DNA from: JAGXLC01 sp964585385
Lineage (GTDB): Bacteria; Bacteroidota; Bacteroidia; Bacteroidales; UBA12077
Direction: 5' to 3'
DNA length: 35,755 nucleotides
Assembly: GCA_964585385.1 (NCBI GenBank)
Contig: CAZPDP010000032.1
Location: 1-35,755 of the forward strand
Below are positions 16,201-26,600 of this stretch, one piece after another. The notes under the pieces were generated by a model, which worked only from the letters and a program-made list of their open reading frames with translations, was not told where the DNA came from and did no database searches. Position numbers and translations under genes: made by a program. The first letter of the stretch is position 1. Each line of letters starts with the position of its first letter.

Positions 16201-19200
16201 ATGCTTAACTTTCCAAAAGTTATTGTTCCGCCATTCGATTGCAGTTCTTGCGCTTCAGTCCCGTCAAATTCAATTCCGTCGCCCCCCGAACCATGGATAT
16301 GCGTAGCATCCATCCAGACATTTCCTTTCGCATGAAGGGTTTTACCGTTATCATCTATGGTGCCATTGTTAAGTCGAAGTTCATTGTTTACAGTAATTTC
16401 ATCATTTAACCGGAGTGTGTTGTTCTGGTCTTTTATTAAGTTCCAGAAAACCGGACTCCCAGTAATCTCCTGCAGGCTGCTTCCGCTTATGTAGGTTATA
16501 TTATTATTGGGTGTAAATGTTCCATCGACTATAAGATCGCCATTCAAAGTCAAATCCTGTCCATTGGCATCAAATGTTGTATTCGATTGAATTTCCAACG
16601 TGTCATTTACTTTTAGCGGTACTGTCCATTGCCGTAGCGTAAAGGAATTGTTACTACTGCTATCAACAACCAATTTATGCGCAGGTATCCTGGAATAAAT
16701 ACTCATTACTTCATTTGCAGGTGTATTGTTGTAGCCGATATGCAATTTTGAACTATCAGCCCAATTATGGGTTTCGGGATCAAGGTAAAGAGATGCTGTT
16801 GAAGGATTATCCTGGGCGCGGGCCATGTAAAGATCACCGCCGGTAAAATTAAAGCTGCTTCCGGTATTAAGGATTTCCAGCACACCTCTGTTATCTTCCG
16901 GTGCTGTGTTATTACCAACCACCACGGTTCCATCCGTTTGGGTATAATTCAATATTCCTTCTGTAGAAGTTAATCCTCTTCGGATCTGCGAACCAACTAT
17001 TAAAGTACCGCCTGAAATATCGATACTTGCATTGCCACTGACTGAATATTCAATGTAGTTATCGCCGCCTGACATATCCAGGGTACCGCCACGCAATATG
17101 ATACCTCCATCCAGTAAAATACCGCTATTTCCAGAAGCATTAGCTTGCCCTTGCTTAATTTCCAGTGCAGAAGAGCCGGCAATATTAAAATCATCATCTC
17201 CAGTGGTTAAATCCATATTGATATTCGGGTCATCCAAGATAAGCTTGCCATTTTGCAGCTTTAGGGCTTTGTCTACGCCTGCGCCGGAAGTGGGTCCATT
17301 GAGTGTGAAATCATCCTTGAAGGTAAAGGTGGATGTAGTGTCGGTGCCTTTGTTCATTTCAATTTTATAAAAATCTATGGTGGAATTAGCCGGATCATAA
17401 CCATCAACAAATGCATGATTCCCAGTATCCGCCAATCTAAGAATTACATTATTATCTGTTGCATTGGTATAAAAATCCCAGTACAAAGTTCCTCCGTCAT
17501 CTGTAAAATCCAATAGAATACTATCCCGCACTTCGAAAACATGCTCAATTCCATTTCCTCCTCCGGATGCAACTGTTATTTCATAATCGTTACCTGCCTG
17601 ATTTTTTCCTCTTCCTGTTACAAAATCGCCGGTGGAAAAGGTGTAGGCTTCTGTGCCATTGGGAAATTCAATGCCCCCGTGGCCTGTAAAACCAAGGCGG
17701 GTTAAGCTGTCAACGGTATAATTGCCGCCTACGCGCAATCTTGCTTCACCATCTACCACCATTTTTGTGCATTCAAAATCGTAATTAAAGCTGGCGATCC
17801 TATTATAGTCTGAATTTTGACCATAAATTCGTAGTGTAGGCATGACAGTAAAAAAATCAGCTTCACTTACATTATATGTACCATCTTGCGTCATATAAAA
17901 GTGCACCACACTTGTATCGTTGGCGGCAAATTCACCAATATCAGCATCAACAACCGGACTCGAAGAAGTATTTCTTTGAAGATATAAATCGCCCACACCG
18001 GAAATTTTTCCAGCTGTAAGCTCATCTGTTGGGGCAAACCTAAGACGTTGTAAATCTTCAATATCTGTATAAGTACCTTCACGTTGCATGATCACTTCTG
18101 CTGCTTCCTGATTGCCGTTTATATTGATACCGTCCTGTCCGTTATTTCCCCTAATCACGGCAATATCTCCGGCGGTAGGATAATCGGCAGGATGAGTTGT
18201 ACTGTTAGGTCCATCGTACCAGGAATTATTATCATCCCAATTATAACCTCCCCATCCGCTATTTCTTACACTATAATAAATTTCCGGGCTTCCGACAAAC
18301 CTATTGCTTTCCCCGGCAGTGTAATTAGCGTTTTCTAAAGTGAAGCCGGTATTCGGCCAGGCATTTTGCCAGTTTGTATTTATGTTTGGCCCGGAAGCAT
18401 CGGTATCGAACATTGTACTACTAATGCTTTCAATATCATCATCCGGATCAGTTGAACCACTGGAGCCAGTACCGTTAAAGATGATGATATTTGCAGGATC
18501 ACTACCCAGAATGTTGCCTTCTATAGTACCCAAACCACCGTCTTTTACAGCATTTATTCCTCCTTCATCGCTGCGGGTATAATCTCCGCCATCCAGCACT
18601 TTACCCGGAACAAACTGGGTTTCATCGCCCCCGCCTACATCCAGGTCGGCATCATCGTATTGGAAAATCCAGCTTACAGTAGGTTCTTCGCCGGCAGCAT
18701 AGCCTTCAAAATCCACGTTCCAATAATAGGATAAGATATCACCTCCGGTTAAATCGGTGGTTTGAAGTTCCTGGTCTACTACCCGTACCGTAATGTACTC
18801 ATCTCCATCCGTGGTACCGTAATCATGTAATCGGCAGACAGCAGGGGTATATTTATCGGAACCCGAGGCGTCAGTACCAATTGGAAACCAAAGGCGATCC
18901 GGGAAAGCATAAGGACCCTGTTCATCGGCCCAGCTGTCCAATAAATATTCAAATTCGTCATTGTTGGGTAAAGGCCATGTAGGCTGTTTGGGTACTTTTA
19001 GAGAAAGTCCACCATCAGAAGCATTCCCATCCATCCGGATAAAATTAGGGACTTCAAATACCGGCTGACCTGATGCTACAGCATCCATGCGCAGGCTATG
19101 ATCTACAGCATAAGTTTCAAATAAATCAACTTTCAGGTTATACTTTCCTATATCAATCGTTCCGTTAAAATATTCAATTCTCCCAAAATGAACATCACTG

Positions 19201-22200
19201 GTGAGTGTCACCGGGTTGTTGTGGTCATCTATGAAACGCATATTGCCAATATATGCATCATCAGTGGTTGTCAAGGTAAGTGGATTTGGCGAACGTACTT
19301 CAATAATTCCTTCCTTTGGTGTGCTGTCTGATTCATAAACAAACATCGTATCCCTGATTTCCACATCAGTGGTATAAAAATTCACGCTATAACCCACAGG
19401 GTCGCCAACTGAACCGTAGGTTCCACCACCATTTTCAGTAATTGTAACAGTATTGTAAGGATCCATCTGGCTAAAAGTTCCATTGAGCAATTTGAACTGG
19501 TTTTTAATGCTAAGCAATTGACTTAACCAACGTCTTGTATTTTTTCCTCCGTTGCTGCAAACCCAATTGCCTGCCTGTCCGGGATCATTACCCCAGCTTC
19601 CTCCTTTACCAGGGCTGTTTGCTGCCAGGGATAGTTTACCATCCGGTTTGTCAACAATTAAGTTATACAGTGGCAAATTATATTTCCATGGATGCATTTC
19701 GCCGGTACCTGCCGAAGGGAAGTTACCATCCGGTCCGCCATCTGAAATGTTTGGTGATTCGTATTCCAGCAAAGCATTGGTATAGCTGGTAATATCACCT
19801 ATGTTGAAGACGGCATCTGAAGACCTGTTAAAATAGAGTGTAGCACTGGTGCTGTTATCCGAGCCGGTCCAACCCCATACATCAAGTACAGTGCTATCTT
19901 CAATTGTTAAATCTTTACCCACATACAAATCGGCAGGATTAGCATTATCGGGCACCAAATTAAGGTACGAGCCATAAGTATTTGACTCGCCCCCAGCTGT
20001 TTCGCTCCTTGTGGTCCCGGTTTCGATAGTCAAATCATTCAGCACATGCAGATCCTGCACGTCCAGGTTTTCATCGGTTGAGCCTACATCAGTGCCATCT
20101 GTAAGAATGTGTTTTCCAGTGCCACTATTGGAATTACGGATAATAAGATTCCAAAATGGAGCTTTGGAGGTAATCGGGAAATTTTCTCCATCGCTTATTT
20201 CAGCAATTACCGTACCGCCTGTTACATTTTGATTGACTTCGTCGGAAGCAATAAAAATTCCACCTTTGCCTTCCGATTCATGAATATGTAATGTACCACC
20301 ACTCATGTTAAAAACATTACCACTGTATGTCAGATTGAAACAGTAATAATCGTTGTTAGTACTTCCTCCCAAAATATTGGTTGTTCCACCACTCTGTACA
20401 TATCCTCCTACGTTGGAAGCACCAAAAACAGATGTTCTTAACTGATTGATGGTTAATGTACCTCCCTCTATTTTCACCAGTCCGTTTTCCCGGGTAGTTA
20501 TTCCGCTGTTGACCCTTGCCTCTAAGGTCCCTGAACTAACACGAATTTTTCCGTACGGTACAATAGCAGTACCATTATTTTTTGCTGCATAACCACCATC
20601 AATCCATAACCTGGCTGATTCGGAAATGTTATAATTTCCCGTATTATTTAGTACAGGCACATTAACATTATTATTAATTATAACTGTACCACGAATCAAT
20701 CCCAGGGCATTATCATTATCGGTTAACTGAGCGGTTGAACCATGTCCCTGGTTTGCATATCCATAAAGGTTAAAATTGGCAGGAGCGGTAGATTCTATGG
20801 AAAGTTCATAGGTGTCATCCGTTCCTTTATCGATTTCAATTCTGTAAAAATTGGTTGTGCCAGCACAGTAAATTCGTTGGTCAGCTGATGCATTTAAAAA
20901 GTTCACATCAACAATCCCATTGGTTGCTTCATTGTTATAATCAGCCGAAGATCGATTGGTAAACTCAACGGTTCCATTATTGGTAAAATCACCATAAATA
21001 TTAAGTTGATGACGGGCATCTGCTTCCCCGGTTATAATTACACCATTTTCTTCAACCAAAAGCGCTCCTTCCAAATCTATTGTAAGATCGTTATTATCGC
21101 TTGTATCGCTGTTAATCCGGAATGTACCCTTATTAACATAGAAGACGCCGTTAATGGTATAGTCCTTAAGCAATGTTAAGGTGTCATCAGTGTTATTCAT
21201 CTCAACCTCAAGGTTATAAAACTCAAGAATTCTATCCAGTTTAAAATTATCTGCACCATAGTACACAACGGTACCTTCTCCTTTGCCTTCTGTAACAAAA
21301 TGGGAAGCATCACCGGCAGGGAAATTATCACCGCTTAAAAGAATTCGTCCGCTGCCTTTTATAGTTCCGAAACTCTGGCCGGAATAAGCCTGAAAATCAA
21401 GCCTCCCCTTTACTGTCAGGTCCTTGGCTGAGACACTATCCGTATTCACGGTAACAGTTTTTCCGCTTAAAATGACTACATCGTCAATGGCAGCGGGAGT
21501 TTCATTAGCGGGATTATCCGGTAAAGCACCCGAAGGATCAAGGGTCCATGTCTCCCAATCTTCCCAGTCTCCACTTTTAAGTGTATACCAGGTTTGACCT
21601 TCCACTCCGGTCAGTGGACTTGTTGCAGCATCTGTTGAACCAAGCGTATAGTAACCATCATTAAGATGCGCATCTGAAACGGAAAAATAGATCTGATCTC
21701 CATTCTGAACACCTGTGTTTTCAGTTGTAACAATTGAATAATCGGAGGTAAGGTTGGACCTGTATAGCAATTTATAATTGCTTAATTCACCTGGATATTT
21801 CCCGTTTATCCCCTCACCGAAATCAAATGCAATTTTGGCATTAACACCACCGCTAACCGTTGTTTTATCTATATACCAGGCACGGTTCCAGGCAGAATCA
21901 ACCCCGGCATTTGTAACTTCAGAAGAAGTATTGATGGTTGCTTCTGTATTCACTGCTCCATCATGTGCTGTAAGCAAATATTCGCCATTATCAAAACCAC
22001 CATTCTCCGTAATTACCAATCCATCACAAGAGGCTTCGGTAGTTCCATCGGATTCCCTGCCCATACCTGTCAATGAAACCACATAGGACGGATCTCCAGG
22101 AACATAATAATCTGTAGCCAAACTGGCATCGAGTCCATATTTTTGAGCCAGGTAATTTTCAATAACCGTTCTTTGTGCCTGCTTAAGGGAGGAGCCATAC

Positions 22201-22946
22201 ATAATAACCTCGGCCATTTCTCCATCCTCAAAATCATCAGCAGACTGGTAACCACCATCCAGCAAATCTTGTTCAGCCCCTATAGAAAGATTTCCTCCAC
22301 TGTTTATTGAAGCTCCTGACTGATGGTTGGTATTATAAATCTGGGAGCCATTCTCATGCAAGTACATCCTTCCATCTTCGCTACGCCATTGATGAGTCAG
22401 TATCTTCCAGTTATTATCGTTGTATGTAAATGCCTCTGAATATGCATTGCCTTTCACAAATGCGGCAAAATCGCCCGAACTGGGATAGTCACTTATAAAC
22501 ATGTATTCGTTATCATCGGCATCAGAAGCAGCATAAGAAAGCGGGGATAATCTTTGCGTACCATCCGTACGTAAAACAAAAAAAACGGCAACCGCTTCTG
22601 ACGGCATGGCAAAAGAATTGATCACCGCACGGCTTATATCATTTTCAAAAAATACAGCAGAATGACCATTAATTGTGTCCCCGTAATAAACAGGCTTACC
22701 ATTGCTTCCTGCTCCCGTCAGATCATTGTTATTTCCTGAATAATCAGTCCACGTATCTACCTCAGCTCCATCTGCATATGATAAAGAATCGGGCAGTAAC
22801 CATAGTACAAGTTCTGGTTCTCCGTCTGAACCATCGGCGTTACCAATACCCCCGGGGCCAGCTTGTCCATATGCTGTTATCTGAAAGGAAAAGACAAAGA
22901 GTAAAAATAACAAATACCTGCCGGGTAAAGGAATTTTATATTTCAT
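13299..22946 (-). CDS. Giant secreted lectin-like/beta-helix surface protein (3215 residues)
   Basis: A signal peptide ends near AYGQ, and the mature protein starts AGPGGIGNADGS, a start shared with its paralogue at 23658-32429. Order by rough residue: concanavalin-like (LamG-type) domain 45-270; a conserved beta domain 285-440 (MGRESDGT, then RAWYIDKT); and three 'GDW..W' modules starting near 449, 1559 and 2492, each followed by long Gly/Asn/Asp-rich beta-helix-like repeats (for example LNGDLIVDGTFTPN). PKD/Ig-like domains lie at about 2920-3195 (SLCEGEAINL, SVCYADGATV). The end is RKPETGNQYYIPNDFDQ. No enzyme motif was found, and no type-A or type-B sorting domain is present. The frame is open for 9.6 kb, so selection maintains it. 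An adhesin or surface-layer role is inferred. The start was chosen because it leads directly into the signal peptide. Confidence 0.92.
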   Translation of the reverse strand: MKYKIPLPGRYLLFLLFVFSFQITAYGQAGPGGIGNADGSDGEPELVLWLLPDSLSYADGAEVDTWTDYSGNNNDLTGAGSNGKPVYYGDTINGHSAVFFENDISRAVINSFAMPSEAVAVFFVLRTDGTQRLSPLSYAASDADDNEYMFISDYPSSGDFAAFVKGNAYSEAFTYNDNNWKILTHQWRSEDGRMYLHENGSQIYNTNHQSGASINSGGNLSIGAEQDLLDGGYQSADDFEDGEMAEVIMYGSSLKQAQRTVIENYLAQKYGLDASLATDYYVPGDPSYVVSLTGMGRESDGTTEASCDGLVITENGGFDNGEYLLTAHDGAVNTEATINTSSEVTNAGVDSAWNRAWYIDKTTVSGGVNAKIAFDFGEGINGKYPGELSNYKLLYRSNLTSDYSIVTTENTGVQNGDQIYFSVSDAHLNDGYYTLGSTDAATSPLTGVEGQTWYTLKSGDWEDWETWTLDPSGALPDNPANETPAAIDDVVILSGKTVTVNTDSVSAKDLTVKGRLDFQAYSGQSFGTIKGSGRILLSGDNFPAGDASHFVTEGKGEGTVVYYGADNFKLDRILEFYNLEVEMNNTDDTLTLLKDYTINGVFYVNKGTFRINSDTSDNNDLTIDLEGALLVEENGVIITGEADARHQLNIYGDFTNNGTVEFTNRSSADYNNEATNGIVDVNFLNASADQRIYCAGTTNFYRIEIDKGTDDTYELSIESTAPANFNLYGYANQGHGSTAQLTDNDNALGLIRGTVIINNNVNVPVLNNTGNYNISESARLWIDGGYAAKNNGTAIVPYGKIRVSSGTLEARVNSGITTRENGLVKIEGGTLTINQLRTSVFGASNVGGYVQSGGTTNILGGSTNNDYYCFNLTYSGNVFNMSGGTLHIHESEGKGGIFIASDEVNQNVTGGTVIAEISDGENFPITSKAPFWNLIIRNSNSGTGKHILTDGTDVGSTDENLDVQDLHVLNDLTIETGTTRSETAGGESNTYGSYLNLVPDNANPADLYVGKDLTIEDSTVLDVWGWTGSDNSTSATLYFNRSSDAVFNIGDITSYTNALLEYESPNISDGGPDGNFPSAGTGEMHPWKYNLPLYNLIVDKPDGKLSLAANSPGKGGSWGNDPGQAGNWVCSNGGKNTRRWLSQLLSIKNQFKLLNGTFSQMDPYNTVTITENGGGTYGSVGDPVGYSVNFYTTDVEIRDTMFVYESDSTPKEGIIEVRSPNPLTLTTTDDAYIGNMRFIDDHNNPVTLTSDVHFGRIEYFNGTIDIGKYNLKVDLFETYAVDHSLRMDAVASGQPVFEVPNFIRMDGNASDGGLSLKVPKQPTWPLPNNDEFEYLLDSWADEQGPYAFPDRLWFPIGTDASGSDKYTPAVCRLHDYGTTDGDEYITVRVVDQELQTTDLTGGDILSYYWNVDFEGYAAGEEPTVSWIFQYDDADLDVGGGDETQFVPGKVLDGGDYTRSDEGGINAVKDGGLGTIEGNILGSDPANIIIFNGTGSSGSTDPDDDIESISSTMFDTDASGPNINTNWQNAWPNTGFTLENANYTAGESNRFVGSPEIYYSVRNSGWGGYNWDDNNSWYDGPNSTTHPADYPTAGDIAVIRGNNGQDGININGNQEAAEVIMQREGTYTDIEDLQRLRFAPTDELTAGKISGVGDLYLQRNTSSSPVVDADIGEFAANDTSVVHFYMTQDGTYNVSEADFFTVMPTLRIYGQNSDYNRIASFNYDFECTKMVVDGEARLRVGGNYTVDSLTRLGFTGHGGIEFPNGTEAYTFSTGDFVTGRGKNQAGNDYEITVASGGGNGIEHVFEVRDSILLDFTDDGGTLYWDFYTNATDNNVILRLADTGNHAFVDGYDPANSTIDFYKIEMNKGTDTTSTFTFKDDFTLNGPTSGAGVDKALKLQNGKLILDDPNINMDLTTGDDDFNIAGSSALEIKQGQANASGNSGILLDGGIILRGGTLDMSGGDNYIEYSVSGNASIDISGGTLIVGSQIRRGLTSTEGILNYTQTDGTVVVGNNTAPEDNRGVLEILNTGSSFNFTGGDLYMARAQDNPSTASLYLDPETHNWADSSKLHIGYNNTPANEVMSIYSRIPAHKLVVDSSSNNSFTLRQWTVPLKVNDTLEIQSNTTFDANGQDLTLNGDLIVDGTFTPNNNITYISGSSLQEITGSPVFWNLIKDQNNTLRLNDEITVNNELRLNNGTIDDNGKTLHAKGNVWMDATHIHGSGGDGIEFDGTEAQELQSNGGTITFGKLSINNPGGTDSVAVSVPEGNIITIEDTLQMEMGIFDVGKNLVVLEKNAEIKEKSSFSSNNMIQTNISFTDAGIKKYFPEITSNTSFTYPIGSKGKYTPVEFFISSKDAGGFIRVKAADEIHPTIINDTEPCDQIHDTSNVLKYHWIIEANGITNFSADVHMKYYEEDIQIDNSLSTTSYDTTSYIAARLLLGSLQWNKYGPNTFNETDQQIEISFTGTDDQGISGEYTAGIEDQDGSCEGAIPDEVPVYISTTNGDWSDETIWDTYPEGGGTVPGGGPKGSAVIIEHEVTISKNYIVGYKTTIDTGGVDTSGILKLGQTFGHRLGIVDGKGTLQLERGDLPAGVYDDFLSADGGTLEYTGTDNYDVLGEITSLNNLKFSGTGERRFPNLDLLLYGYLEIAGDNSTLEVINEHDKNLNIQGDITFTDGSFDAGNGSNAEIIMDGSSLQTITGSFEGFNAFNDLTLQNSSGLEIMDSIEVDETFTLTSGMVYVPDTGLVTLNNTNSGALSGAGASRYIQGPLSKKIQNGSDYTFEIGDTSRYGKLKLLNTSPTSAQYWEVQYYNNNPDNHTVLDTSSYEPTLERISGNEYWRINGVPTAKAQNQIRWDEYSILPAETDDRSNNLKMVEWITANARWEIVDPATVVDNGVNSGTITSDNQLTLEDNHYFTFGSTETVPLASAGFETQDTSLCEGEAINLVIGNSGDPDIIITINKDGNPYDTITVANPGDTTITIATNAILSDAGTYSIDSVGDANGEGNIYGESVSVTVNSLPLDYTFVGGDTSICSTDSVELLLENSETDVNYELLENLGATGITVGGTGDTISFGYFNKVGSNSYTVDAVNQNTGCTRSLSASKTISVTQSPDPEPTAVYGSVCYADGATVDTLDANDIEGVGDSYTWSPDSVLTFNTTGDTAYYQPTWNPNSVSVERWFKVTVTEPNLGCQGVDSVNVELFRKPETGNQYYIPNDFDQ

Positions 22947-22989
22947 TTTTTAAGGCCATTAAAATTCAAATAATATTCTTTTTCTACTA

Positions 22990-23020
22990 CAATAATACTA
23001 AAGAAGTTACAAACTGACAA
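22990..23020 (-). promoter_or_regulatory. Possible promoter of the 3215-residue protein gene
   Basis: On the minus strand TATTATTG at 22997-22990 matches TAnnTTTG with one mismatch. TTG at 23020-23018 stands 20 bp upstream. The position, 44 bp before the ATG, is suitable, but the match is imperfect and the region is AT-rich. Confidence 0.3.
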
Positions 23021-23146
23021 TTATTTTGTACTAATTATCTGTTTATTGTGACAAAAAGTAATAAAAACAGGATAAAGGGAAGCAAACAACTAGCTTTAAA
23101 AAAGGGCTGGTAAAGTCTATTCTATCAGGCTTAGAAAAAGGAATAT

Positions 23147-23647
23147 CTAATTTTTATACACAGGTATTTTTTTTGCCTTTGTATTTCTTAGAAATAGAGT
23201 TATCAAATCTCTTGTGAACCCGGATACAAAATCTCTTTCTGGACGATCTCCTATTGTTTCTGGACGGATCCAGAATTCTTTTTCCAGATTACCCTTTTCT
23301 ATGGAAAAATACAGCAACTTTTCTGTTTGACTGATATTATCAGGCCTGGGTATAGATATTTTTTCAAGCCTTTCTAACACGTTGTCCTGGTTTAAATATT
23401 GCGCAAATACAATTTTCTCCTTATTGCTCCATCGAAATTGAATGGTTGTGTCATTTGCTTGTTTCTGTGGTCGAATAGTAAATTCTTGTTTCCTGGTATC
23501 CAGCTTGAGCATCGTTTTGCCCTTCTGAATTGCTTTTAACTGGAAGTGTAATGGTTCTGGGATTTCCTGTAACCCTTGTTCATTCTGAGCATGGTTTAAT
23601 ACACTACAAAATAGGAAAAACGCTAAAAAGAATATCTTTCTTATCAT
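23147..23647 (-). CDS. Small secreted protein of unknown function, co-transcribed with giant protein
   Basis: This 166-residue protein has a signal peptide (MIRKIFFLAFFLFCSVLNHA, then Q). The mature part is basic to neutral, mixed alpha/beta in appearance, and unlike the Asp/Asn-rich giants around it. It contains TMLKLDTRKQEFTIRPQKQ and ends KNTKAKKIPVYKN. I do not recognise a family. A longer open frame begins at 23764 inside the giant gene, but the ATG at 23647, 10 bp after that gene's stop, begins the signal peptide and is clearly the real start. The close spacing suggests one transcript and possibly a periplasmic or outer-membrane accessory role for the giant protein; this is inference from position only. 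Confidence 0.8.
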   Translation of the reverse strand: MIRKIFFLAFFLFCSVLNHAQNEQGLQEIPEPLHFQLKAIQKGKTMLKLDTRKQEFTIRPQKQANDTTIQFRWSNKEKIVFAQYLNQDNVLERLEKISIPRPDNISQTEKLLYFSIEKGNLEKEFWIRPETIGDRPERDFVSGFTRDLITLFLRNTKAKKIPVYKN

Positions 23648-23657
23648 ATCAAATAAT

Positions 23658-26600
23658 TTACTGGTCAAAGTCATCGGGTATATAATATTGATCGCCGGTT
23701 TCGGGTTTGCGAAGTAATTCAACTTCCAAACTATCTGATGCAACACAACCGTCGGTAGATTCAATGGATATATAAAACATGGTGCTTACCGATACTGCAT
23801 TTGGATTTGCCGATGGCTGATAATTCGGGTTTTCTGCCGATGCATCATCCAAACTATCGGCCGGACTCCATGAATAAGTATTTACCGTCACTCCATTTAC
23901 CTCGTTGGAATATAAAGGTATATCAATACCCGTGTCATAACAAATAGGATTGGTATCGGTATAGGGTTCGGGGTCAGGGGCTGTATTAACAGTTAAAGTC
24001 ATTACATCGGTATCTGAACATCCATTGGCATCGGTTACTGTAACCGAATAATCGGTTATTCCGCTTGATGTAGGCGTAACAGTAGGATTGGCATACGTTT
24101 CATCATTCAGATCAGTAGTAGGCGACCATAAATATTCAAAGGGAGAGGTACCGGTTTCTGCTGTCGGATCTCCTCCTATAGTAATACTTGAATCGGAGCA
24201 TATAGTATGATTCGGACCTGCATTGGCTGTAACTTCCGGATAGTTGGAAACAGTAACCGTACCGTCGTCCACAGTTCCCACGCCATCGGCATCTTCCACA
24301 TAAGTTAGCTGATATTCACCTGCAGTACTTGTGGTAATGGTATCCGGACTCTCCGAAACATTGCTCACGGTGGTTTCTGATCCTCCATCAATGGTGTACT
24401 TATAGGTCCAATCGGGATTTCCTGTCAGGTTCACGATGATGTCTGTTGTTTCACCCAAACATATCGTAGTGTCGTCGCTGGCAAAGTTGGCGGTAGCCAA
24501 TAGTTGGGTAATAGAAGCCAGTGTGAATTCTTCCATAGTTGAAGCCGAGAAGCTTATAGTATTATGTGAAGTGGCGGTACCTGAGTAATCCGTCCCCGAT
24601 ATATCCGTATAAACACTATCCCACTGGGTAGTACCATCATACTGTGCTTCCTTTATATTTTCCACTCCACCCGCGGAAACACCGTTAATATCGCTCTGAT
24701 CGTCCCATCTTATCTGCACTTTAGCGTCACATGCTTCACCCGGAGGAGTTACCTGCCAGTACTCGGTTGAACTTATTTCAGCCAATCCGTCCCCGGGTGT
24801 TGTATTGGAGTGCGATTCATCCAGGTACCGAACACCCCAGGTTGCCGTCCCGGAAGTATTGACGGATTGTAATTCAAGCTTACCCCAGCGGTCATCGCCT
24901 AACGGAAAAGCAAAACTATTTCCGTCATCAATCTCCACACTGAACATTCCGTCAATGTATGAGGAACTTTTACCTCCGTTGGGCGAAACACTACCCGTGT
25001 TAGCCAAAGTAAGCGTATTGCCGTTAGTGGTAATAACCCCATCGGTCAAATCCAAGGTGCCGTTAATATCAACATTTCCCGTAAGAGAAATTCCCGATGC
25101 ATTATCAATGGTAAAATTATTAAAGGCGTTGGATCCGGTAAATCCACCCAGGTTTTGCTGGGAAGATCCGCTATAAATTACCGTGGCAGAACCGCTTCCC
25201 GCATCGAACGATCCGCCGTTCTCCAGATAAAATATGCCGTTAATGGTGATATTATTGTTGTGGGTAGAATTATCCAGATGAACTCCGTTAACATACAAAG
25301 TATCGCATATGGTTATATTAACATCAGGCATAACTCTTGTACCGGAGCCTGACAGAACAAGTCTTCTGTACGTTGAACCTTCATCGGGGATGGTATAATC
25401 GGAAGAACCGCTAAACTCAACAGAACCACCCGAACAGGCAAAAAAGTCATCGTAATCCCCTGCCGGCAATTTACCACGGTCAATTTTAAGATGCCCGTAT
25501 CCGCTAACCGCTCCAAGATAATGGCCTATGGTCATTCCTACATCCAGTACAGCCCCTGTATCGATCATAGTCTGGTAAGCGGACTTCAGATTTTCAGTAA
25601 TTGTCACATCATGATAAATCTTTACAACATGGCCGTTCGGATAATCACTTGCGGCGCCTTCTCCCTCAATAGCCCAGATACCTGGATCCTCCCAGTTACC
25701 GGGGGAGGTGGTATAATAGACCGGAACGGTATCGGGTATGGCCTCACTAATACCCGCGGTAAAGTCTCCCCGTATGCTTGAAGCATCTCTAAAAGTAAAA
25801 TCAATGGTATTGTTTGTAGTATTCACATTACTTTGATCAAATTTGGCCCATACCTGGTCTTTCAGATAAGCCGGGATATAATCCGACTCAAGGTTTGATC
25901 CGGTAACTGCCACATCTTCCTGTTTATAATTCAGCCGTATATCCGCATCGATATCTGTGATACCCGATTTATCAAAAGACCAATAGTATTGTAATACATT
26001 GTCTTCATCATCAACTGTCCTATGGGCTTCGTTTACCGGGATCACGGTAAACGAACCGGAGGCCGAGCTTGTAATATCCATTTCAACAGGCGTATATTTT
26101 CCCGGAACGCCTGTGGGAATGAGAATATCATTTGTTGTACCACTGTTCAGATTCCGTTTCACACCTCCGTCGCTATAAGCTCCATTGGTAACGATCATCT
26201 CGTTCTCTCCAAACGGACCGGTCACACTACTGTTAACACCCATGGTAAACTGGTGGTTTCGGATGTACAAACTTCCATTGGTTAGAGTCAAGATATTATC
26301 AATGATGGTAAGGTCATTATTCAGGGCAACACCTTTGGTATTATCAATTTCAAGTCTGCCGAATTCTCCTGCACCGGTAATTTCCTGCCTTTCGCTCCCA
26401 TTAAATAGTATGCCTCCGATAGTGGTACTACTGGAATAATGAACACCCGAATTATTTACATCACCCAAAAGTGTAATGGTATTTTCCTCATCATCCACAA
26501 CGGCACCCGATGCAATATTTAAACTGTCACCTGCCACAGTAATATCATTATTTATAAAAGCCGTATCACTATTTGAAAAGGTCAAATTATAGAAATTGGT

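Noticed and set aside
15961..16335. Long plus-strand frames inside the giant genes (also 1024-1335, 24805-25176, 21778-22086)
   Set aside because: They are antisense shadows of clear coding sequence, with low-complexity Ser/Pro/Leu translations and no start context.
13299..23711. Idea that the stops after YYIPNDFDQ are nonsense mutations cutting off a type-B sorting domain
   Set aside because: The sequence after each stop was read in the same frame, and no domain-like residues follow. Three genes stop at the same residue, so the end is natural.
23147..23764. Longer 205-codon version of the small secreted protein
   Set aside because: The extra 39 codons overlap the end of the giant gene and push the signal peptide inward. 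The ATG at 23647 fits better.
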